Source: GCA-002704185 sp902588515 (GTDB lineage: Bacteria > Pseudomonadota > Alphaproteobacteria > Pelagibacterales > Pelagibacteraceae). Taken from it: a stretch of DNA of 64,000 nt. The notes under the pieces were generated by a model. It saw only the letters and a program-made list of their open reading frames with translations. It was not told the DNA's origin and did no database searches. Shown one piece after another: positions 17,688 through 27,654 of the stretch. How positions within the stretch are numbered: position 1 is the first letter of the stretch; every line of letters starts with the position of its first letter. Made by a program: the position numbers and the translations under genes. The stretch is from assembly GCA_902588515.1 (NCBI GenBank), contig CACIPP010000002.1:94624-158623 (forward strand), in the 5' to 3' direction.

Positions 17688-19410
17688 TATTTGGATAATT
17701 TTTTTAATTCTTTCTTGTTTTTATTTTTCTAATCTCGCCTATTCTGAACCAAAAGATATTTGGCAGAGCTCAAAGGAAATAAAAAATCAAAAAAAAAATA
17801 ATAAAAATGAAAATAAAACTTTATCAAAACCTGAGTTACCAGAAACAGTTTTTACAAAAGATAAAAATTTAAATTTAAAGACGACATCGATAAATGAGAC
17901 TAAAATTACAGAAGAAGATGAGGTAATTTTTGGAATATTTGAGCCTGAGGAAACTCAGGTAGATATAAACTTTTGGTCAGGAATACAGACAACTGCTTTA
18001 TCTAAGTCATTAAATGAAATTATTTCGAGTAAAAAGAATCTTGTTGAATTAAAGCAAAAAATATTTTTTTCGAAAATTAATTTAAAAAGTTTTGACGACG
18101 ATGGCGAATTATACCTATCTTTTTTGTCAAAATGGTTAATAAAAAATAAAAAAATGGAATTAATTGATGAAGTTATTTACCAAAATAAAATACTTAATAA
18201 GAATACAGAGTTATTAGAATTTTTATTTAATCATTATTTATCAAACTATAAAATTAATAAAGCATGCAGTTATACGAATCTCATGACATCTGATTTGAAT
18301 AGTAAAAAGTTAGATAAATATAAGATTTTTTGCCATCTGCATAAAAAGGAGTATAAAATTGCTTTAAGCAAATTAGACTTGGGCATCGAAAATAACAGGT
18401 TTGATAAATTTTTTATAAAAAAAGTGAATTCAATAACTGGAATAGAAAATTCTAATCAAGTAAATTATAGTAATTTATTAAACGCTCACTTGTCTGTAAT
18501 TTCTTCTCCTGCAGATCAGATCAATTATAATAATTTTTCAAAGAAGAGTGAATTAAGAAATTATTATTTTAAAAGCAACTTATATAAAAATTTTTTAGAT
18601 GAAAATTTCATAAATAAAGTCGAAGAAAATAACTTAAATAAAATAATAATTTTTTTAGAAAGATCCGCAAACGATAATTTAATTGATAAAAAAATTCTAT
18701 TAAGCCTTTATAAGAAGTTAACTTTTTCAATTGATGACTTGATTAATCCTAAAACAGCTAGCAAAAAGTATCAGAGGCCAGTTTCGCATGCTTTATTATA
18801 TCAAGCATTCATTTTATCTCAGGATGACTTTATAAAATATGAAATTTTACAGAGCTTTTATAATAAGTTGAAACTTAACGGATTAATTAGTCTTGCAGAT
18901 GTTTTTTATAATGAAAAATTAACAGAGATAAATCAGGATATTTTAACTGATAAAGATAAAGCTTTAATAAAAAAAAATACGAGTAATGCAAAAGTAACAG
19001 ATGAATTTTTGTATAAATCGGATGCTGTCAATTTAATTAATAATAGAAAAGACAAAAATGCCATTAAAAGTTTTAAATTATTTTCCAAAAAAATAAAAGA
19101 TAAAGAATATAAACTAACAAATAAGGATTTAGGCTTAATAAACTATATTTATCAAGAAAAAATTAAACTGCCAGACAATTTAAAGAGAAATGTTTTCTCA
19201 GGCGAAATTTATATACCTAATAATATTTTTAATTTAATAGAGAAAAAGCAAAAAAATCTGGCTTTATTAGAAACTCTAAATTTTATAAATAAATTAGAAA
19301 ATAATGAGAATTATTTAAAAAATTTTTTAATAGTTCTTAAGATATTTGATAAACTTGAAATGAGAAATTTAAAAAATATATTTGTTTTAAATGAATTAAG
19401 CTTCACTTAA
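17662..19410 (+). CDS. Large exported protein of unknown function
   Basis: 582 residues. Residues 1-28 form a signal peptide (basic start, IWIIFLILSCFYFSNLAYS, predicted cleavage near AYSEP). A lysine/asparagine-rich linker of about 70 residues follows, then a long region of mixed helices resembling helical repeats. No catalytic motif or named family is recognised. A possible second ATG three bases downstream is equivalent. The gene overlaps the 49-residue membrane protein at its start and malate synthase by 15 nt at its end. It probably sits in the periplasm or in the envelope. Confidence 0.75.
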   Translation: MMSLSKLNNIWIIFLILSCFYFSNLAYSEPKDIWQSSKEIKNQKKNNKNENKTLSKPELPETVFTKDKNLNLKTTSINETKITEEDEVIFGIFEPEETQVDINFWSGIQTTALSKSLNEIISSKKNLVELKQKIFFSKINLKSFDDDGELYLSFLSKWLIKNKKMELIDEVIYQNKILNKNTELLEFLFNHYLSNYKINKACSYTNLMTSDLNSKKLDKYKIFCHLHKKEYKIALSKLDLGIENNRFDKFFIKKVNSITGIENSNQVNYSNLLNAHLSVISSPADQINYNNFSKKSELRNYYFKSNLYKNFLDENFINKVEENNLNKIIIFLERSANDNLIDKKILLSLYKKLTFSIDDLINPKTASKKYQRPVSHALLYQAFILSQDDFIKYEILQSFYNKLKLNGLISLADVFYNEKLTEINQDILTDKDKALIKKNTSNAKVTDEFLYKSDAVNLINNRKDKNAIKSFKLFSKKIKDKEYKLTNKDLGLINYIYQEKIKLPDNLKRNVFSGEIYIPNNIFNLIEKKQKNLALLETLNFINKLENNENYLKNFLIVLKIFDKLEMRNLKNIFVLNELSFT

Positions 19411-21558
19411 TTTTTTTTTTTCAATTCTTCTTTTGTGTAAAATAGGCTCTGTATAACCACAGATTTGATCTTTTCCATCAAAGATTAACTCGCATGCAGC
19501 TTTGAAAGCAATAGATTTTTCAAAGTTTTCACAGATTGGTTTATAGTTTTTATCATTAGCATTTTGTTGATCTACAACTTTTGCCATTTTTTTTAAGATC
19601 TCTAAAACTTTTTCTTTTTTTACAATTTTATGGTGAAGCCAGTTTGCAATATGTTGGGATGAAATTCTTAGAGTTGCTCTATCTTCCATTAATCCAATAT
19701 TATTTATATCTGGTACTTTTGAGCAGCCAACGCCTTGATCAATCCATCTAACAACATATCCTAGTATACCTTGAGCATTATTTGCGATTTCAGAATTTAT
19801 ATCCTCTTTAGACCAGTTTTGCCTATCTGAAACGGGAATTGTAAGTAAATCAGAAATATTTGCTCGCTTCCTTTTTGAAAGTTCCTTTTGTCTCTCAAAA
19901 ACATTAATTTTATGATAATGTGTTGAGTGAAGAGTTGCAGCAGTTGGAGAAGGCACCCAGGCACAATTTGCTCCTGCAAGTGGATGTGAAGCTTTTTGAT
20001 CTAACATATCTTGCATTTTATCAGGCATAGCCCACATACCCTTTCCTATTTGTGCTTTACCTGTAAACCCACATAACAATCCAATATCAACATTCCAATT
20101 TTCATATGCTAGAAGCCATTTTGATTTTTTCATGTCTCCCTTAAAAATCATTGCACCCATTTCAAAAGAAGTATGCATTTCATCTCCAGTTCTATCTAAA
20201 AATCCAGTATTAATGAAAACAATTCTTTTTTTTACATTTCTTATACATTCTTTTAAGTTTACAGTTGTTCTTCTCTCTTCATCCATTATGCCAATTTTGA
20301 TTGTATTAGGTTTAAGCTTTAAGACATTTTCAACCTTCAAAAAAGTTGTGTTTGCAAAAGCCACTTCTTTTGGACCATGCATTTTTGGCTTTACTATATA
20401 AATTGAGCCTTTTTTTGAATTTTTTTTAATTCTTAAATCGTGTAAAGCACATAACACAGTTGTAAATGCATCTAAAATACCCTCAGGTATTTCTTCTCCA
20501 TTATCTAAGATAATTGTATTGTTCCTCATTAAATGTCCAACATTTCTGATTAACAATAAAGATCTGCCATTTAGAAATTTTTCGTTTCCATTAATATCAA
20601 TAAATTTTTTGTCCTCATTCAGTTTACGATCAAAGCTATTGCCATTTTTGTTTACAGTAGTCTTTAGTTCATTCTTCATTATGCCTAGCCAATTTCGATA
20701 ACACTTAACCTTATCTTCAGCATCTACGGCAGCTACAGAGTCTTCTAAGTCCATAATAGTTGAAATTGCTGACTCGATTAGAATATCTGATATATGGGCT
20801 TTATCATTTTTCCCTACCTGACTTTTGGGGTCAATTATAATTTCTATGTGAAGATTGTTATTTTTTAAAATGATACTAATCGGATTTTCTTTATTTCCAT
20901 TGTAACCAATAAACTGTTTTATGTTTTTAAGTTTATCATGTGAATTATTTTGACATTTAAACGATAAGTTTTCTTTATCTACGAAAATTTTTTCTACATC
21001 ACTCCACTTTTGTTTTTCTAATGGGAAAATTTGATCCAAAAAATCCCGACCTTTTTCAATTACTTTTAAACCTCTTTTTGGATTATATTTAGTTGATTTC
21101 TGTAAACCATCAGTTTCTTTAATAGCATCTGTTCCATAGTATGCATCATATAAACTACCCCACCTTGCATTAGCAGCATTTAATGCATATCTAGCATTAT
21201 CTATGGGCACAACTAATTGCGGACCAGCAATAATACTAATTTCATCATCAACGTTTTCAGTTTCGATTTTAAAATCTGGACCTTCTTTTACAATATATTT
21301 TATTTCCTTTAGAAACTCTAAATAGTTATTATAATCAAAGTTGCCCTTATTATCTATCATCCATTTATCAATCTTATTCTGGATGTCTTTTCTCTCATTA
21401 ATTAAATCATTATTTTCAGGTACCAAATCATTTGCTGCAGAAATAAAATTTTGCCAAAAGTCTGACTTGTCTAAACCTGTTTCAGGTAATACTTCGTCAT
21501 TTACAAAATCATAGAAATTAGTATTGATTTTAGATTTTCCTATAAGAGTGTATTTCAT
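19396..21558 (-). CDS. glcB: Malate synthase G
   Basis: 720 residues, the G-isoform length. It condenses glyoxylate with acetyl-CoA to malate. Family segments include NAANARWGSLYDAYYGTD, the LEDSVAAVDAEDKV metal/glyoxylate region, GIMDEERRTTVNL and INTGFLDRTGDEMHTS with the active-site acid/Arg residues, and the C-terminal GANCAWVPSPTAATLHSTHY. Single-gene unit, divergent from accA. In other SAR11 genomes a glycine riboswitch has been reported before glcB; the 107-nt upstream gap here shows no such element that I can recognise. The 3' end overlaps the exported-protein gene. Confidence 0.97.
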   Translation of the reverse strand: MKYTLIGKSKINTNFYDFVNDEVLPETGLDKSDFWQNFISAANDLVPENNDLINERKDIQNKIDKWMIDNKGNFDYNNYLEFLKEIKYIVKEGPDFKIETENVDDEISIIAGPQLVVPIDNARYALNAANARWGSLYDAYYGTDAIKETDGLQKSTKYNPKRGLKVIEKGRDFLDQIFPLEKQKWSDVEKIFVDKENLSFKCQNNSHDKLKNIKQFIGYNGNKENPISIILKNNNLHIEIIIDPKSQVGKNDKAHISDILIESAISTIMDLEDSVAAVDAEDKVKCYRNWLGIMKNELKTTVNKNGNSFDRKLNEDKKFIDINGNEKFLNGRSLLLIRNVGHLMRNNTIILDNGEEIPEGILDAFTTVLCALHDLRIKKNSKKGSIYIVKPKMHGPKEVAFANTTFLKVENVLKLKPNTIKIGIMDEERRTTVNLKECIRNVKKRIVFINTGFLDRTGDEMHTSFEMGAMIFKGDMKKSKWLLAYENWNVDIGLLCGFTGKAQIGKGMWAMPDKMQDMLDQKASHPLAGANCAWVPSPTAATLHSTHYHKINVFERQKELSKRKRANISDLLTIPVSDRQNWSKEDINSEIANNAQGILGYVVRWIDQGVGCSKVPDINNIGLMEDRATLRISSQHIANWLHHKIVKKEKVLEILKKMAKVVDQQNANDKNYKPICENFEKSIAFKAACELIFDGKDQICGYTEPILHKRRIEKKKLSEA

Positions 21559-21665
21559 ATCGTACTGTTTATTTTATTAAAATATAAGATTTTCTTCGAT
21601 TTTGTTTTACTTTAATTTTACGACCAGGTGATATATATAATAGTTTAATCTGGCAAGGTATAATA

Positions 21666-22742
21666 ATGACTTACTTAGATTTTGAAAAGGAAATTGAACA
21701 ATTAGATAAAAACCTTGATGCCTTAAAAAATCCTTATGAAAGCGAGGGTATCTCGTCAATAAATCAAGACAAAATAACAGATCTGCAATCAACAATTGAT
21801 AAAAAAATAATTGAAATATATTCTAATTTAAATAGTTGGCAAAAAACAAAAGTGGCGAGACACGAAAAGAGACCAAGATCTGATTATTATATAAAAAATA
21901 TATTTACGAATTTTCAATTAATCTCTGGTGACAGATATTATGCCGAAGATGAGTCTGTAATCACAGGATTTGCCAAATTAGATAACATGTCAGTATTAGT
22001 TATCGGCCAAGAAAAAGGCTATGACACTGAGAGTAGAATAAAAAGAAATTTTGGGATGATGAGACCTGAAGGGTATCGAAAATGTATGAGATTAATGAAA
22101 ACAGCAGATAAGTTTAATATTCCAATAATTTCGTTTATCGATACACCTGGAGCGTACCCAGGAAAAGGAGCTGAAGAGAGGGGACAAGCTGAAGCTATTG
22201 CCTCTTCAATTGACTGTTGTTTATCTTTAAACGTACCTACAATCTCAATAATAATTGGTGAGGGGGGTTCAGGAGGAGCAATAGCCCTTGCTACATCAAA
22301 CAAAGTTTTGATGTTGGAGCATTCTATATATTCTGTAATTTCTCCAGAGGGATGTGCATCAATTCTTTGGAAAGATGTATCTAAATCAAACGAAGCCGCT
22401 GAAGCTATGAAAATTACTGCTCAAGATTTATTTAAGTTTAATATAATTGATGAAATTATTAACGAACCAACCGGAGGAGCACATAGAGATCCGATCGGAT
22501 GTGCTAATTCTATCAAGTCTTCTTTATTGAAATATTTAGAATTTTATAACAATAGAAATGATATAAATATTAGAGCCGACAGAAAAGAGAAGTTTATGAA
22601 GATAGGTAAAGATTTACCCGCAGATATATCTTTTGGAAAATTCAACAAAGATGAAATTATGCAGATGTCTAAAAATAAGAAAATTATTTTAATCTCTTTT
22701 TTGATAATTACGATTTTAGGTTTATTATTTTACTTAAGCTAG
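21666..22742 (+). CDS. accA: Acetyl-CoA carboxylase carboxyltransferase alpha subunit, with C-terminal membrane tail
   Basis: 358 residues. The alpha subunit pairs with AccD to transfer CO2 from carboxybiotin to acetyl-CoA, the first step of fatty acid synthesis. Typical blocks: YLDFEKEIEQLD at the start, ARHEKRPRSDYY, FIDTPGAYPGKGAEERGQAE, and IGEGGSGGAIALA with the oxyanion glycines. AccA proteins usually end near residue 318; here about 40 more residues end in KKIILISFLIITILGLLFYLS, a clear transmembrane helix. The start ATG lies 25 nt after a TATAAT at 21636-21641. The 3' end overlaps secA by 9 nt. Confidence 0.95.
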   Translation: MTYLDFEKEIEQLDKNLDALKNPYESEGISSINQDKITDLQSTIDKKIIEIYSNLNSWQKTKVARHEKRPRSDYYIKNIFTNFQLISGDRYYAEDESVITGFAKLDNMSVLVIGQEKGYDTESRIKRNFGMMRPEGYRKCMRLMKTADKFNIPIISFIDTPGAYPGKGAEERGQAEAIASSIDCCLSLNVPTISIIIGEGGSGGAIALATSNKVLMLEHSIYSVISPEGCASILWKDVSKSNEAAEAMKITAQDLFKFNIIDEIINEPTGGAHRDPIGCANSIKSSLLKYLEFYNNRNDINIRADRKEKFMKIGKDLPADISFGKFNKDEIMQMSKNKKIILISFLIITILGLLFYLS

Positions 22743-25310
22743 GGCCCCGCAACAATTTTTATATTTTTTTCCAGATCCACAAGGACATTTTTCATTCCTT
22801 GAGACTTTTGGTATCTCATCACGATTAATTTTTTTAATATTAATGTTTTCTTTTGATAAATCTTCTTGAATATTGTCCTCAATATTTAAATTTATATTTG
22901 ATAAAAAAATTATTATATTTTCTTTAATTCGTAACAATAATTCTTGGAATAAATCAAAGCTTTCTTTCTTGTACTCATCTATAGGATTTCTTTGCCCATA
23001 TCCTCTTAGACCAATTACTTGTCTAAGTTGCTCTAAATTTTGTAAGTGGTTTCTCCATTCAAAATCAAGATTCTGAAGAAAAATCTTTTTTTCTACGTCT
23101 CGATTAATATCATCACCGACCATTTGAATTCTATCTTTTCTTTTATTAAGATATTTTTGATTGAGTTTTTTGAGTTTATCTGTTCTGGGCATTTGATGAA
23201 ATTCTTCAAAACTTTCATTAGATAATTTTTCTTTTAAGAATCTATTCAATTTTGCTATTTGGATTTTTTTGTTAGTATCGTTATTTGTGTTTTTTATATT
23301 TTCATCCATAATTTCTGAATTAATTTCATCAATTATATTGTAAATGTTTTTATCACTTAATATTTTATGTCTTTGTTCATATATTACATTTCTCTGGTCA
23401 TTCATTACATCATCAAATTGTAATAGAGTTTTCCTTATTTCAAAGTTTCTAGACTCCACTTTTTGTTGAGCCTTCTCAAGCGCCTTATTTATCCATGGAT
23501 GATCTAATGCCTCGTTTGGTTTTAGGCCTAGCTTTTGCAACATAAAATCAATTTTTTCAGAGCCAAAAATTCTCATCAAGTCATCTTCTAAGCTTAAATA
23601 AAAAATTGATTTTCCTTTATCACCTTGTCTACCAGATCTTCCTCTAAGTTGATTATCTATTCTTCTGCTTTCATGTCTTTCAGTACCAATCACAAATAAA
23701 CCGCCAGCATTTATCACTTTTTGTTTGTCTTCTTCATGTTTTCTTATAGTTTCACTTTGATTTTCTGAATTCTCTAACCTTTTTTCTAAATTACCACCAA
23801 GCTGAATGTCAGTTCCTCTACCAGCCATATTAGTTGCGATTGTTATTGCCCCTGGTTCACCAGCTTTTGAAATTATATTAGCTTCCTTTTCATGATGTTT
23901 TGCATTTAGAACCTCATGACTAACTTTTTTTTCATTTAAAATTTTTGATATTTGTTCAGACTTTTCGATACTTGTTGTTCCAACTAGAACAGGCTGCAAA
24001 TTTTTTTTTGCGTCTAAAATGTCTTCTAAAATTGCATTTAACTTTTCTTTTTCGGTCCTATAAATTTTATCGTTTAAATCCTCTCTAATCATATTTTGAT
24101 TAGTTGGTATCTCCAATACATCTAATTTATATATATCGTAAAATTCTTCTGCTTCTGTGATGGCTGTACCAGTCATTCCAGAAAGTTTTTTGTATAATCT
24201 AAAATAATTTTGATATGTAATAGAAGCGAACGTTTGATTTTCATTTTGTATTGGAACACCCTCTTTAGCCTCTATCGCTTGATGCAACCCATCAGAATAT
24301 CTTCTGCCTTCTAGTACTCTGCCTGTAAACTCATCAATAATTTCAATTTTATTTTCTCTAACTATATAATCTTTATCTTTTGAAAATATGAGGTTTGCTT
24401 TCAAGGCTTGATTTATGTGGTGAACTAAAGACAAATTTCTAGGATCATAAAACCCATCTCCTTTTAATTTGTTGAGTGATTTAAGTTTTCTTTCGACTTC
24501 ATCTATCCCAACTTCAGTCAGACTTACATTTTTGTCCTTTTCATCTAATTGGTAATGTTGCTTATTAAGCTCATTTACAACTTGTGTACAAAGATAATAT
24601 TGATTTGAATTATCATCACTAGGACCTGATATAATTAAAGGGGTTCTCGCTTCGTCTATTAAAATACTATCAACCTCATCTACAATACAAAATGAGAATT
24701 TATTTTGTACCATTTCTTTTAAGGATAGTTTCATATTGTCTCTTAAGTAGTCAAATGCAAATTCATTATTTGTTCCATAAACTATATCAGATCTATAAAT
24801 TAACTTTCTTTCATCATCACCTACCTCGCTTGTTAAACAACCAACCGACAAACCCAAGAATTTATAAATTTGACCCATCCACACTGAGTCTCTTTTAGCC
24901 AAGTAATCGTTTACAGTTACAATATGAACCCCGCCTCCATCTAATGAGTTTAGATAGGCTGCAAGCGTAGAAACTAAGGTTTTCCCTTCGCCAGTTTTCA
25001 TTTCAGCTATTTTACCTTGATGAAGACAAACTCCACCAATTAATTGAACGTCAAAATGTCTTTGACCTATAGTCCTTTTTGCTGCTTCCCGTACCACCGC
25101 AAATGCTTCAACTAGGATGTCGTTTAAGTTTTTACCGTTTTTCAATTTTTCTTTAAAATAGGTTGTTTTATCTTTAAGCTGACCATCGCTTAATTTTTCT
25201 ATTTGACTTTCTAAATTATTGATATGATTGATTATTGGATTAATTTCAGCCAATTTTCTATCATTTGAAGATCCAAATATCTTTTTTAAAAATTTAATTT
25301 TTTTTAGCAT
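22734..25310 (-). CDS. secA: Preprotein translocase ATPase SecA
   Basis: 858 residues. The motor drives unfolded precursors through SecYEG. Seen in order: Walker A MKTGEGKTLVSTLAAYL, DEVDSILIDEARTPLIISGP, the preprotein cross-linking domain, the second nucleotide-binding domain with ATNMAGRGTDIQLGG and RHESRRIDNQLRGRSGRQGD, the helical scaffold, and a C-terminal zinc finger CPCGSGKKYKNCCG that binds SecB. Transcribed alone. It overlaps the accA 3' end by 9 nt and diverges from argJ. Confidence 0.98.
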   Translation of the reverse strand: MLKKIKFLKKIFGSSNDRKLAEINPIINHINNLESQIEKLSDGQLKDKTTYFKEKLKNGKNLNDILVEAFAVVREAAKRTIGQRHFDVQLIGGVCLHQGKIAEMKTGEGKTLVSTLAAYLNSLDGGGVHIVTVNDYLAKRDSVWMGQIYKFLGLSVGCLTSEVGDDERKLIYRSDIVYGTNNEFAFDYLRDNMKLSLKEMVQNKFSFCIVDEVDSILIDEARTPLIISGPSDDNSNQYYLCTQVVNELNKQHYQLDEKDKNVSLTEVGIDEVERKLKSLNKLKGDGFYDPRNLSLVHHINQALKANLIFSKDKDYIVRENKIEIIDEFTGRVLEGRRYSDGLHQAIEAKEGVPIQNENQTFASITYQNYFRLYKKLSGMTGTAITEAEEFYDIYKLDVLEIPTNQNMIREDLNDKIYRTEKEKLNAILEDILDAKKNLQPVLVGTTSIEKSEQISKILNEKKVSHEVLNAKHHEKEANIISKAGEPGAITIATNMAGRGTDIQLGGNLEKRLENSENQSETIRKHEEDKQKVINAGGLFVIGTERHESRRIDNQLRGRSGRQGDKGKSIFYLSLEDDLMRIFGSEKIDFMLQKLGLKPNEALDHPWINKALEKAQQKVESRNFEIRKTLLQFDDVMNDQRNVIYEQRHKILSDKNIYNIIDEINSEIMDENIKNTNNDTNKKIQIAKLNRFLKEKLSNESFEEFHQMPRTDKLKKLNQKYLNKRKDRIQMVGDDINRDVEKKIFLQNLDFEWRNHLQNLEQLRQVIGLRGYGQRNPIDEYKKESFDLFQELLLRIKENIIIFLSNINLNIEDNIQEDLSKENINIKKINRDEIPKVSRNEKCPCGSGKKYKNCCGALA

Positions 25311-25384
25311 TTTTTTTGTTTTAAATTTGTCATAGTAAAAATGGTATTTCTATCTTATAAACCTCCAAGTTATCAATTAATAAA

Positions 25385-26647
25385 ATGACTGATAAAAATA
25401 ACATTTATAATGAAGAATATTTATCTGGTAAATCGTTAGATTTCCCGGAATTACCAAATATTGAAGGATTGCAAGCTTCATCATTAAGTGCCAATTTATA
25501 TAATGATATAAATAGAGATGATTTGACGTTATTTACCCTGCCACAAAATTCAATTTTTTCTGCGGTCTATACAAAATCCAAAGTATGTTCTGAATGTATA
25601 AAATGGAATAACAATCAAAAAATTAAAAATATTAGGGCATTATTTGTTAATACAAAAAATGCAAATACTTTAACTGGAAAACAAGGTTATAGTTCTATCA
25701 GTGAATTAGCAGATGAATTATCAAAAAAATTAAAATTTAAAAAGAATGAATTACTATTTTCATCAACAGGTGTTATCGGAGAGAAATTTCCTTTAGATAA
25801 AATAAAGAATAAAATTCAAGAATTGACCGAAAATCTTGGATCTATGAATAAATTAAAGTGGATAAAATCTGCAAGAGCAATCATGACTACTGATACCACT
25901 CCTAAAATGACTTACTCACAATTTAAAATAAATAAACAAATTTGCTCTATTTCGGGAATTGCAAAAGGTTCTGGAATGGTATTTCCCAACATGGGTACTA
26001 TGTTAGGATTTATTTTTACAGATATTAAAATTAGTCAAAAGTTATTAGGTAATGCTTTAAAAGATAATTTATATTCAACTTTTAATGCCATAAGTGTGGA
26101 TGGTGATACATCTACAAATGATATGGTAATTGTTTTTTCGACACAAAGGGCAAAGAACAAAATAATAAACAAAATAAATAGTAAAGAATTTATTAATTTT
26201 AAAAAAAATCTGCACGAAGTTATGCTTAATCTTTCAAAACAAATCATTATGGACGGAGAAGGCGCTAAAAAATTTATTGAGATAAATGTAAGTAAGGCGA
26301 AAAGCGAAAACTCTGCAAGGAAAATAGCTTTCACGATTGCTAACTCACAACTCGTAAAAACTGCAATCGCAGGTGAGGATCCAAATTGGGGAAGAATCTT
26401 AATGGCTGCAGGTAAAAGTGGTGAAAATATAAAAGTAAACAAGATAAATTTAAAAATAGGAAATTACTTAATTTTCTCTAATGGAACAATAAATAAGAAT
26501 TACAAGGAGGAGGATGTTAAAAAATATATGAAGAATAAATTTTTAAATATAGAAATTTCAATTGGTACAGGTAATAAAACATTCAAGGCTTACACATGTG
26601 ACCTTACGCATGATTACATCTCAATCAATGCAGATTATAGAAATTAA
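25385..26647 (+). CDS. argJ: Bifunctional ornithine acetyltransferase / N-acetylglutamate synthase
   Basis: 420 residues. ArgJ recycles the acetyl group from N-acetylornithine to glutamate in arginine synthesis, complementing argD and argF earlier in the window. The proenzyme cleaves itself before a nucleophilic threonine, here Thr205 in KGSGMVFPNMGTMLGF, where many homologues have an Ala before the Thr. Other markers are SVDGDTSTNDM and GEDPNWGRILMAAGKSG. The next gene begins directly at the base after the stop. Confidence 0.96.
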   Translation: MTDKNNIYNEEYLSGKSLDFPELPNIEGLQASSLSANLYNDINRDDLTLFTLPQNSIFSAVYTKSKVCSECIKWNNNQKIKNIRALFVNTKNANTLTGKQGYSSISELADELSKKLKFKKNELLFSSTGVIGEKFPLDKIKNKIQELTENLGSMNKLKWIKSARAIMTTDTTPKMTYSQFKINKQICSISGIAKGSGMVFPNMGTMLGFIFTDIKISQKLLGNALKDNLYSTFNAISVDGDTSTNDMVIVFSTQRAKNKIINKINSKEFINFKKNLHEVMLNLSKQIIMDGEGAKKFIEINVSKAKSENSARKIAFTIANSQLVKTAIAGEDPNWGRILMAAGKSGENIKVNKINLKIGNYLIFSNGTINKNYKEEDVKKYMKNKFLNIEISIGTGNKTFKAYTCDLTHDYISINADYRN

Positions 26648-27187
26648 ATGCGTAGAATTCTGAAATATTTTGTCTTGTTTGTTTCTTTCATTTATCTTAA
26701 CAATTGTTCAACAATGAATTTAGAAGATTATAAGAATAATGAACCTAAGTTAATATTGGAGGACTTTTTTTCAGGAAAAACTGTAGCCAGGGGAGTCTTT
26801 GAGGATAGATTTGGTAATATAAAAAAATACTTTAAGGTTGATATTGTAGGTAAATGGGATGGAAGCACACTTATTTTAGAGGAAAATTTTTTTTATAATG
26901 ACGGAACAAAAGAGTTTAGAAAGTGGACAATAAAAAAAGATAAAGCTAAAAGTAATTTCTATTCCGGTTATGCTGACGGAGTTGTAGGTTTAGCAGAAGG
27001 TTCTACAAATGGTAATGCATTTAATTGGAAATATAAGTTTAATTTAAAAATAGGTGATAAAACTGTTAAGGTCGATTTTGATGATTGGATGTTTCTTCAA
27101 GAAAAAAATTATCTTATAAATATAGCAAGGGTAAAAAAGTTTGGAATTACTTTAGGGAGGGTAATTTTATTTTTTGAAAAAGAATAA
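26648..27187 (+). CDS. DUF3833-like lipoprotein
   Basis: 179 residues. The N terminus is a lipoprotein signal: basic start, hydrophobic LKYFVLFVSFIYLNNC with the lipobox cysteine at about residue 20. The body has the repeated aromatic/charged beta pattern of DUF3833 (FFSGKTVARGVFEDRFGN, KWTIKKDKAKSNFYSGYADG, FDDWMFLQ), a family of unknown function in proteobacteria. Starts right after argJ and precedes DUF1178. Likely anchored to the envelope facing the periplasm. Confidence 0.8.
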   Translation: MRRILKYFVLFVSFIYLNNCSTMNLEDYKNNEPKLILEDFFSGKTVARGVFEDRFGNIKKYFKVDIVGKWDGSTLILEENFFYNDGTKEFRKWTIKKDKAKSNFYSGYADGVVGLAEGSTNGNAFNWKYKFNLKIGDKTVKVDFDDWMFLQEKNYLINIARVKKFGITLGRVILFFEKE

Positions 27188-27231
27188 CTTTAGAACTTGA
27201 AAAAATATATTCCATGATTATTCTATAAGAT

Positions 27232-27654
27232 ATGATAAAATACAACTTAAAGTGTGAATGCGGGCAAAATTTTGAAAGTTGGTTTGCTAGTTCAAGTGAA
27301 TATGAAAAACTTGAAAAAAAAGGTTCGCTAAATTGTGTTTGCGGAAAATCTAATAATGTTTCGAAAGCGCTTATGTCCCCGCAGGTTAGGTCAAAAAGAG
27401 AAAATGTTGATTTTAAGAAAAAAGTTAATTTTTATAAAAATTTACAAAAAAAAATAAGAGAACTAAACAACCTTATTAAAGAAAATGCCGAATACGTAGG
27501 TGATAATTTTGCCTCCGAGGCAAGATCGATTCATTATGATAAAAAAAATGTAAGAAGTATATATGGCAAGGCTACAGAGGAGGAAACTCATGAGTTAATT
27601 GAGGAAGGTATCGAGGTGAATTCTGTTCCTTGGGTAAATAAAAATCATAATTAA
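27232..27654 (+). CDS. DUF1178 family zinc-ribbon protein
   Basis: 140 residues. The N terminus holds two CXCG knuckles (KCECGQNFESWF and NCVCGKSN), a zinc-ribbon arrangement, followed by KALMSPQV and a helical C-terminal region ending ELIEEGIEVNSVPWV. This matches DUF1178, a small conserved alphaproteobacterial family of unknown function. It follows the DUF3833 gene by 44 nt and overlaps the convergent ubiG by 4 nt. Confidence 0.88.
   Translation: MIKYNLKCECGQNFESWFASSSEYEKLEKKGSLNCVCGKSNNVSKALMSPQVRSKRENVDFKKKVNFYKNLQKKIRELNNLIKENAEYVGDNFASEARSIHYDKKNVRSIYGKATEEETHELIEEGIEVNSVPWVNKNHN

Noticed and set aside
21559..21665. Glycine riboswitch before glcB, as reported for some SAR11 genomes
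   Set aside because: The gap is 107 nt and I could not find the conserved GGACAGAG-type glycine aptamer core on the minus strand. A covariance-model search would settle it.
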